Shown here: positions 4,554 to 9,579 of the stretch, one piece after another
How the letters are laid out: each line of letters opens with the position of its first letter
Position numbering within the stretch: the stretch's first letter is position 1
Assembly (NCBI GenBank): GCA_964555565.1
Contig: CAZKTF010000138.1
Coordinates: 1-9,579 of the forward strand
Source: CAZKTF01 sp964555565
Lineage (GTDB): Bacteria > Planctomycetota > JAJSAM01 > JAKLKS01
DNA length: 9,579 nt
Direction: 5' to 3'
Notes under the pieces: generated by a model
Told to the model about the DNA's origin: nothing
What the model saw: only the letters and a program-made list of their open reading frames with translations
Database searches by the model: none
Program-made: the position numbers and the translations under genes

Positions 4554-5840
4554 GTGCGCGTCTCCTTCTCCGCAGGCCTGGCGGCGGGCGTCTTCGCGGT
4601 CGCGGCGGCGGTCGCGACGGGGGTCGAGGAACCCGTCGCGACCGAGGAGCCCGCGGGCGACTCGGCCCCCGCGCCGGACCAGGCCCCCGCGGACCTCCCG
4701 GAGGAGTGGTTCACCCGCCACCAGTCCCCGGACGGGTCCTTCGACCCGCAGGGCTTCGGGGCCGGGTGCCGGGGCCGGATGCGCTGCGGCGGGGAGGGGC
4801 GCGCGGACGACCGCGCGGGAGGGACGGGCCTCGTGCTCCTCTGCTACCTCGGGTTCGGGGAGACCCACCGCACGCCCCGGTACGGTCGGCTCCTGCGGGC
4901 CGCGGCCGACTGGCTCATCGGGGGCCAGGACGCGGACGGGGCCTTCGGGCCCCGCGGCCCGGAGGGGTTCGCGATCCGGCAGGCGCAGGCGACCTGCGCG
5001 CTGGCCGAGTTGACGGGGATGACGGGATCGAACCGCTTCTCTCCGGCCGCCGGCCGGGGCGTGGAGTTCCTCCTCTCCCTCCAGCGCCCCGACCGCGGCT
5101 GGGCCTCGGACGAGCGGAGCGGCCCCTCCGACACCGAGGCCACGACCTGGGCGGTGATGGCGCTTCGCTCCGCGGCGGGCGCCGGGATCGAGGTCCCGCC
5201 CCGGGCCTTCGTCGCCGCCCTCCTGAAGATCGAGGACCTCACCGACCCGCTGACGGGGCGGACCGGGTTCCAGCGCGCGGGAGACCGGGACCCCGCGGCG
5301 GGGGAGCCCGGCTTCGAGCGGACCACGGCGATGGCGCTTTTCGCGCGGCGCCTCTGCGGGGAGGAGGCGGAGGGGGACCCGTGGTCGCGGGCCACGTTCC
5401 TCCGCGGGCGGGCGCTCCTCGAGGAGGCGTTGCCCGGCTCGAGCGGCGCCGAAGGGGGCTTCGACCCCGTGTACGAGCAGTTCGGGACCTGGGCGAGCTT
5501 CCACGCCGGCGGAGAGCACTGGAAGCGGTGGAACGACGCGATGAAGAAAGCCGTCGTGGACACGCAGGTCCTCGACCGGGACTCCTGCGCCTGCGGCTCC
5601 TGGGACCCGCCCCCGGGCCCGTGCGCGGGGGAGGGGCGGCTCGTGACGACCGCCCTCCGGCTCCTCTCCCTGGAGGTCTACTACCGGTACGCCCGGGTCT
5701 TCGGAAAGCGCGAGGGCGGCGGGGGCCAGGAGCCCGCGCCGTCGGCGCCCTCCGCCCGCGCCGCGGCGGCCCGCGTCCTCCCCTCCCCCCGGCTCCTCCG
5801 CCTCCTCGGCCTCATCTCCGCGTGGTTCCCGATGGGATGA
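4554..5840 (+). CDS. Secreted prenyltransferase/squalene-cyclase-repeat (alpha/alpha-toroid) protein
   Basis: The 428-residue product starts at GTG 4554 with GGAGG (4545-4549) 4 bases upstream. Residues 1-22 are a Sec signal peptide, followed by a Pro/Ala/Glu linker. From about 50 on there are repeats like those of squalene cyclases and prenyltransferases: HQSPDGSFD (56-64), GQDADGAFG (124-132), LQRPDRGWASDE (176-187), GGFDPVYEQFG (301-311) and CGSWDPPPG (347-355). TGLVLLCYLGFG (91-102) and TTWAVMALRSA (197-207) look like helices lining the barrel. I do not see the DXDD acid motif of bacterial squalene-hopene cyclases or a farnesyltransferase zinc site, so it is probably a binding or structural protein. 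Such exported repeat proteins are common in Planctomycetota (from memory). Cysteines at 72/78 and 344/346/357 may form disulfides. A Pro/Ala-rich spacer leads to a hydrophobic-basic tail. Function unknown. Confidence 0.82.
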   Translation: MRVSFSAGLAAGVFAVAAAVATGVEEPVATEEPAGDSAPAPDQAPADLPEEWFTRHQSPDGSFDPQGFGAGCRGRMRCGGEGRADDRAGGTGLVLLCYLGFGETHRTPRYGRLLRAAADWLIGGQDADGAFGPRGPEGFAIRQAQATCALAELTGMTGSNRFSPAAGRGVEFLLSLQRPDRGWASDERSGPSDTEATTWAVMALRSAAGAGIEVPPRAFVAALLKIEDLTDPLTGRTGFQRAGDRDPAAGEPGFERTTAMALFARRLCGEEAEGDPWSRATFLRGRALLEEALPGSSGAEGGFDPVYEQFGTWASFHAGGEHWKRWNDAMKKAVVDTQVLDRDSCACGSWDPPPGPCAGEGRLVTTALRLLSLEVYYRYARVFGKREGGGGQEPAPSAPSARAAAARVLPSPRLLRLLGLISAWFPMG

Positions 5841-5907
5841 CGACCCGCGCGCGGGCCCCCCCGCGCCGGGTATCGTTCCCCCGGGTCGCGGGTGGGGAGG
5901 CGCGGGC

Positions 5908-6687
5908 ATGGGGACGGCGACGCTCGGGGACGCGGTGCTCACCTGGGACGCGAAGCGCGCCACGCTGGAGCGGCAGGGGACGAAGGTCACCGCCTCCGTG
6001 TCCCGCGGCCGGCTCGCGGACCGGCCGCTCGACGTGCGGGGCGCCAGGGGGGTCCTCGCGAGCCGGGAGGCGGCCCTCCTGGCCGACGGGGAGGTGCCCT
6101 CGCTCGTGGAGGCGGTCTTCGTGCAGGAGATCCTCGCCGCGCGGGTCGTGGGCGGCGCGGCCGGCCTCGTCGGGAGGGAGCGGGTCGAGCTCCGGGCCTT
6201 CGCGAGCGGGGCGGTGCTCGCCTCGGAGAACCCGGGCGGGGCCTCCCGGCCGGCGCTTATCGCCGTCGTCCCGGACGTTGCCCTGGCGGTCCCGTTCCAC
6301 GACTCCTTCGCGCTGCTGGCGGCGGGCGGCGGGAGCGCGGTCCACCTCGTCCAGGCGGACTTCCCGCTGTTGAAGGCCCTCGCCGGGCGGGTGCTGGCGG
6401 CGGGGCGCGATCGGATCGTGCTGGCGGACGCGGCGAACCCCTCCGCGGTGGCCGAACAGCAGGCCCAGGGGGAGATCCAGCACTCCCTCCTGGCCCGCGG
6501 TCCCGACCTCGCCGGACTGCCGTCCCGGGACCACCTCTACGTCGTGGACGCCCTCGCCGGGCGGATCCACGAGAGGCCGCTCGAGGGGGAGATCCTCTCG
6601 GTGACCGTCTCCGGCGGCGTCGTCCGCGCCAAGACGGGCGCGCACAAGTCCTACGCCTTCGACCGGGACGGGAACCCGGCCTCCTGA
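5908..6687 (+). CDS. Unrecognised 259-residue cytosolic protein
   Basis: I do not recognise this family. ATG 5908 follows GGGGAGG (5894-5900) by 7 bases, and a possible -10 box, TATCGT, lies at 5871-5876 with no clear -35. The product has no signal peptide and no membrane segment. It contains no cysteine and no methionine beyond the first. The N-terminal part alternates short strands (TLERQGTKVTASVSRGRL) and a helix around EVPSLVEAVFVQEILAARVV (62-81). The middle has ALIAVVPDVALAVPF (116-130), and the C-terminus has LYVVDALAGRI, then a strand-rich ILSVTVSGGVVRAKTG and the tail SYAFDRDGNPAS. Codon use matches the neighbours, so it is a real gene. It lies 67 bases after the repeat-protein stop in the same direction and could share its transcript. 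Confidence 0.75.
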   Translation: MGTATLGDAVLTWDAKRATLERQGTKVTASVSRGRLADRPLDVRGARGVLASREAALLADGEVPSLVEAVFVQEILAARVVGGAAGLVGRERVELRAFASGAVLASENPGGASRPALIAVVPDVALAVPFHDSFALLAAGGGSAVHLVQADFPLLKALAGRVLAAGRDRIVLADAANPSAVAEQQAQGEIQHSLLARGPDLAGLPSRDHLYVVDALAGRIHERPLEGEILSVTVSGGVVRAKTGAHKSYAFDRDGNPAS

Positions 6688-6815
6688 GAGCCTGCCCGCG
6701 GGCGGGGAGAGGGGGTCACCGACCGCGGCTGCGCCGTCCCGCGCGGGTCCGGCCTTCTCATGGAAGCGGGGAACCCCCGGAGGCGACGCGCCGGACTTCG
6801 GTTTCCCCCCCGCGG

Positions 6816-6824
6816 TGGTAGCAT
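6816..6824 (+). promoter_or_regulatory. Extended -10 promoter upstream of the methyltransferase gene
   Basis: TGGTAGCAT (6816-6824) fits the extended -10 pattern TGnTAnnnT. The best -35 candidate, TTCGGT (6797-6802), is weak at 16-base spacing. Transcription would begin near 6831, about 68 bases before the ATG at 6899. The rest of the gap 6688-6815 holds only short GC palindromes such as GCCCGCGGGC (6694-6703). Confidence 0.4.
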
Positions 6825-6898
6825 CCCGCGGACACGGCTCCCGGGCGCCGTCGGGTCCGCGGAGGCCCCGGTCTCCCCGCGGAATGGAGGGCGAAGCC

Positions 6899-8044
6899 AT
6901 GAAGAAGAGCGTCGGCAGGAACGAGGGTGCGGGCCCTGGGAAGGGCGCCGCCGCGAAGAAGGGCGCAGCCGCGGCGAAGGGCGCGGCCGGGCAGGTGGAC
7001 CCGACGAGGCTCGAGGAGTTCGCGGGCAGGGTCGTCGGGGACCTGGGCGCGACCCTGGGCGCGGCGCTGGCCTACATCGGGGATCGGCTCGGTCTGTACC
7101 GCGCGCTGGCGGAGGCGGGGCCGCTCACGCCCGCGGAGCTGGCCCTGCGCACGAAGACCCACGAGCGGTACATCCGCGAGTGGCTCGACAACCAGGCGGC
7201 CGGAGGGTACGTCGCCTACGACGCCGCCTCGGGCCGCTACTCCATGACGCCGGAGCAGAAGGAGGTCCTCGCCAACGAGGGGAGCCCCCTGTTCCTCGCC
7301 GGCGCCTTCCAGGTCCTCCACGCCGCGTTCCGCTCGCTGGAGCGCGCCCGGGAGTCCTTCCGCACGGGCGCCGGCATGGAGTGGGGAGAGCACCACCCGG
7401 ACCTGTTCGAGGGCACCGAGCGGTTCTTCCGCGCGGGCTACGCGGCGCAGCTCCCCGGGTCCTGGATCCCGGCCCTCGAGGGCGTCGAGGAGAAGCTCCG
7501 CCGCGGCGCGAAGGTGGCGGACGTGGGCTGCGGCCACGGCGCCTCCACGGTCGTCATGGCGAAGGCCTTCCCGCGATCGACCTTCATCGGCTTCGACTAC
7601 CACCCGGCGTCCGTGGAGACCGCGCGGCGGCGGGCCGCGGAGGCGGGAGTCGCCTCGCGCGCGACCTTCGAGGTGGCCCCCTCCACGGACTTCCCGGGGC
7701 AGGGGTACGACATGGTGTGCTTCTTCGACTGCCTGCACGACATGGCGGACCCCGTCGGCGCGGCCCGCCGCGTGAAGCGGGCGCTGGCGCCCGACGGGAC
7801 ATGGCTCCTCGTCGAGCCCTTCGCCCACGACCTCGCGGAGAAGAACCACAACCCCGTGGGGCGCGTGTTCTACGGGGCCTCGGCCCTCATCTGCGTCCCG
7901 GTCTCGCGGGCCCGCGGCGGTCCCGCGCTGGGCGCCCAGGCGGGCGAGGCTCGCATGAGGGGCATCGCGAAGGAGGCGGGCTTCCGGAGCTTCCGCCGCG
8001 CCGCGGAGACCCCCTTCAACCTGATCTTCGAGGTGAGGCCCTAG
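6899..8044 (+). CDS. Class I SAM-dependent methyltransferase with winged-helix N-domain (Rv2258c-like)
   Basis: The 381-residue product starts at ATG 6899, 8 bases after GGAGG (6886-6890). Residues 1-33 are a low-complexity Lys/Ala/Gly tail (KGAAAKKGAAAAKGAAG). Residues 37-130 form the winged-helix dimerisation domain of this family (GLYRALAEAGPLTPAELA, RYIREWLDNQAAGGYV, YSMTPEQ). The Rossmann SAM domain starts near 204 with VADVGCGHGAST (207-217) and the acidic strand end GFDYHP (231-236). It continues with CFFDCLHDMADP (274-285), LLVEPFAHD (303-311), NPVGRVFYGASALICVPVS (318-336), ALGAQAGEARMR (343-354) and the ending TPFNLIFEVRP. This matches Mycobacterium Rv2258c-like small-molecule methyltransferases; the substrate is unknown. 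The basic tail might bind nucleic acid or polyanions (inference). It is transcribed convergently with mutS. Confidence 0.9.
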   Translation: MKKSVGRNEGAGPGKGAAAKKGAAAAKGAAGQVDPTRLEEFAGRVVGDLGATLGAALAYIGDRLGLYRALAEAGPLTPAELALRTKTHERYIREWLDNQAAGGYVAYDAASGRYSMTPEQKEVLANEGSPLFLAGAFQVLHAAFRSLERARESFRTGAGMEWGEHHPDLFEGTERFFRAGYAAQLPGSWIPALEGVEEKLRRGAKVADVGCGHGASTVVMAKAFPRSTFIGFDYHPASVETARRRAAEAGVASRATFEVAPSTDFPGQGYDMVCFFDCLHDMADPVGAARRVKRALAPDGTWLLVEPFAHDLAEKNHNPVGRVFYGASALICVPVSRARGGPALGAQAGEARMRGIAKEAGFRSFRRAAETPFNLIFEVRP

Positions 8045-8128
8045 GCGAACCCGAGGGAGTCCCCGCGCACCGTCCCGAGCCCGGGGAGGCTTCAGCCCCC
8101 CCGCCGTTGCCGCGGTCCGCACGGTTTG

Positions 8129-8212
8129 AACGGCGGGCGGGGCAAGCCCCGCCCCTACAACGGCCCCGTTTCCACCGCCGTTGTAGGGGCGGCCCTTGGG
8201 CCGCCCGCCGTT
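8129..8212. repeat. Inverted pair of 35-base hairpin repeats (REPIN-like) between convergent genes
   Basis: Unit 1 (8129-8163, inverted) and unit 2 (8178-8212) share CCGTTGTAGGGGCGG at one end and CCGCCCGCCGTT at the other, with 14 bases between them. Each folds into an 8-bp stem with a CTTG or CAAG loop (8135-8154 and 8187-8206). The two innermost base pairs differ, GG/CC in one and CC/GG in the other, yet pairing is kept: a compensatory change. The pair starts 84 bases after the methyltransferase stop and ends 13 bases before the mutS stop. It could act as a bidirectional terminator or transcript-end stabiliser. The arrangement is that of a REPIN; the mobilising transposase is not in the window. 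Confidence 0.85.
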
Positions 8213-8225
8213 GCCGCGTCCGGCG

Positions 8226-9579
<1,354 letters not shown>

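Noticed and set aside
5844..5855. CCCGCGCGCGGG palindrome after the repeat-protein gene
   Set aside because: Too short and low in complexity; GC-only palindromes of this size are expected by chance in this DNA.
3903..5990. A 695-codon open frame on the minus strand
   Set aside because: It is the antisense shadow of three plus-strand genes. High GC keeps many frames open, and its product is Gly/Arg/Pro-rich with no motif.
4325..6373. A 682-codon plus-strand open frame in another phase
   Set aside because: It crosses the ends of two well-supported genes and encodes low-complexity Arg/Gly/Pro sequence.
6685..6740. TGA at the end of the 5908 gene as a second selenocysteine codon
   Set aside because: The frame stays open afterwards, but the product is Arg/Gly-rich noise without domain features and no GGU-loop hairpin lies at the right distance. 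It is a normal stop.
6815..6898. Upstream GTG start for the methyltransferase at 6815
   Set aside because: The added residues are low-complexity, there is no ribosome binding site, and it would precede the likely transcription start. ATG 6899 has GGAGG at 8 bases.

Overview
The window is very GC-rich bacterial DNA (third codon positions almost always G or C) with compact, mostly plus-strand housekeeping and accessory genes. The owner cannot be named from sequence alone. The GC level, secreted prenyltransferase/squalene-cyclase-repeat protein, abundant short palindromes and an apparent selenocysteine gene would fit a Planctomycetota, Acidobacteriota or Myxococcota-like lineage (low confidence).

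Layout: the left edge holds the first 35 codons of a minus-strand exported protein (1-105). A minus-strand initiator tRNA-fMet follows (371-445) with its own promoter (466-494). A cluster of GGGGTC(T/A)GACCCC palindromes and TTTGCAAACG elements (509-703) runs right up to the GTG start of queG, epoxyqueuosine reductase (706-1758). Next is an isolated transcription unit with a good promoter (1787-1814) and a 12-bp GAAA-loop terminator (2584-2617). It encodes a secreted, thioredoxin-like protein of 220 residues (1889-2551) whose reading frame crosses an in-frame TGA at 1973-1975. A second palindrome cluster (2624-2761) precedes an apparently leaderless trmB (2811-3422). trmB is followed closely by a HIT-family hydrolase (to 3939), a PrcB-domain lipoprotein (3933-4472), a secreted prenyltransferase-repeat protein (4554-5840) and an unrecognised cytosolic protein (5908-6687). 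An Rv2258c-like SAM methyltransferase (6899-8044) faces the C-terminal half of mutS (8226-9579, minus), with a two-unit inverted repeat between them (8129-8212).

The main discovery candidate is the gene at 1889-2551. It has a strong ribosome binding site, a signal peptide, then TGA as codon 29. After the TGA the same frame stays open for 191 sense codons, with no ATG, GTG or TTG until codon 103. Eighteen bases after the TGA sits the loop of a perfect 6-bp hairpin with GGU in the loop. With the U of UGA as position 1, these are positions 22-24, the same as the GGU of the E. coli fdhF SECIS element as I remember it. The simplest reading is an exported selenoprotein with Sec as the second residue of the mature chain, a family I cannot place.

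Functionally the window mixes translation and tRNA biology (tRNA-fMet, QueG, TrmB), mismatch repair (MutS) and envelope proteins. It also carries at least two unrelated families of short palindromic repeats in its intergenic gaps.
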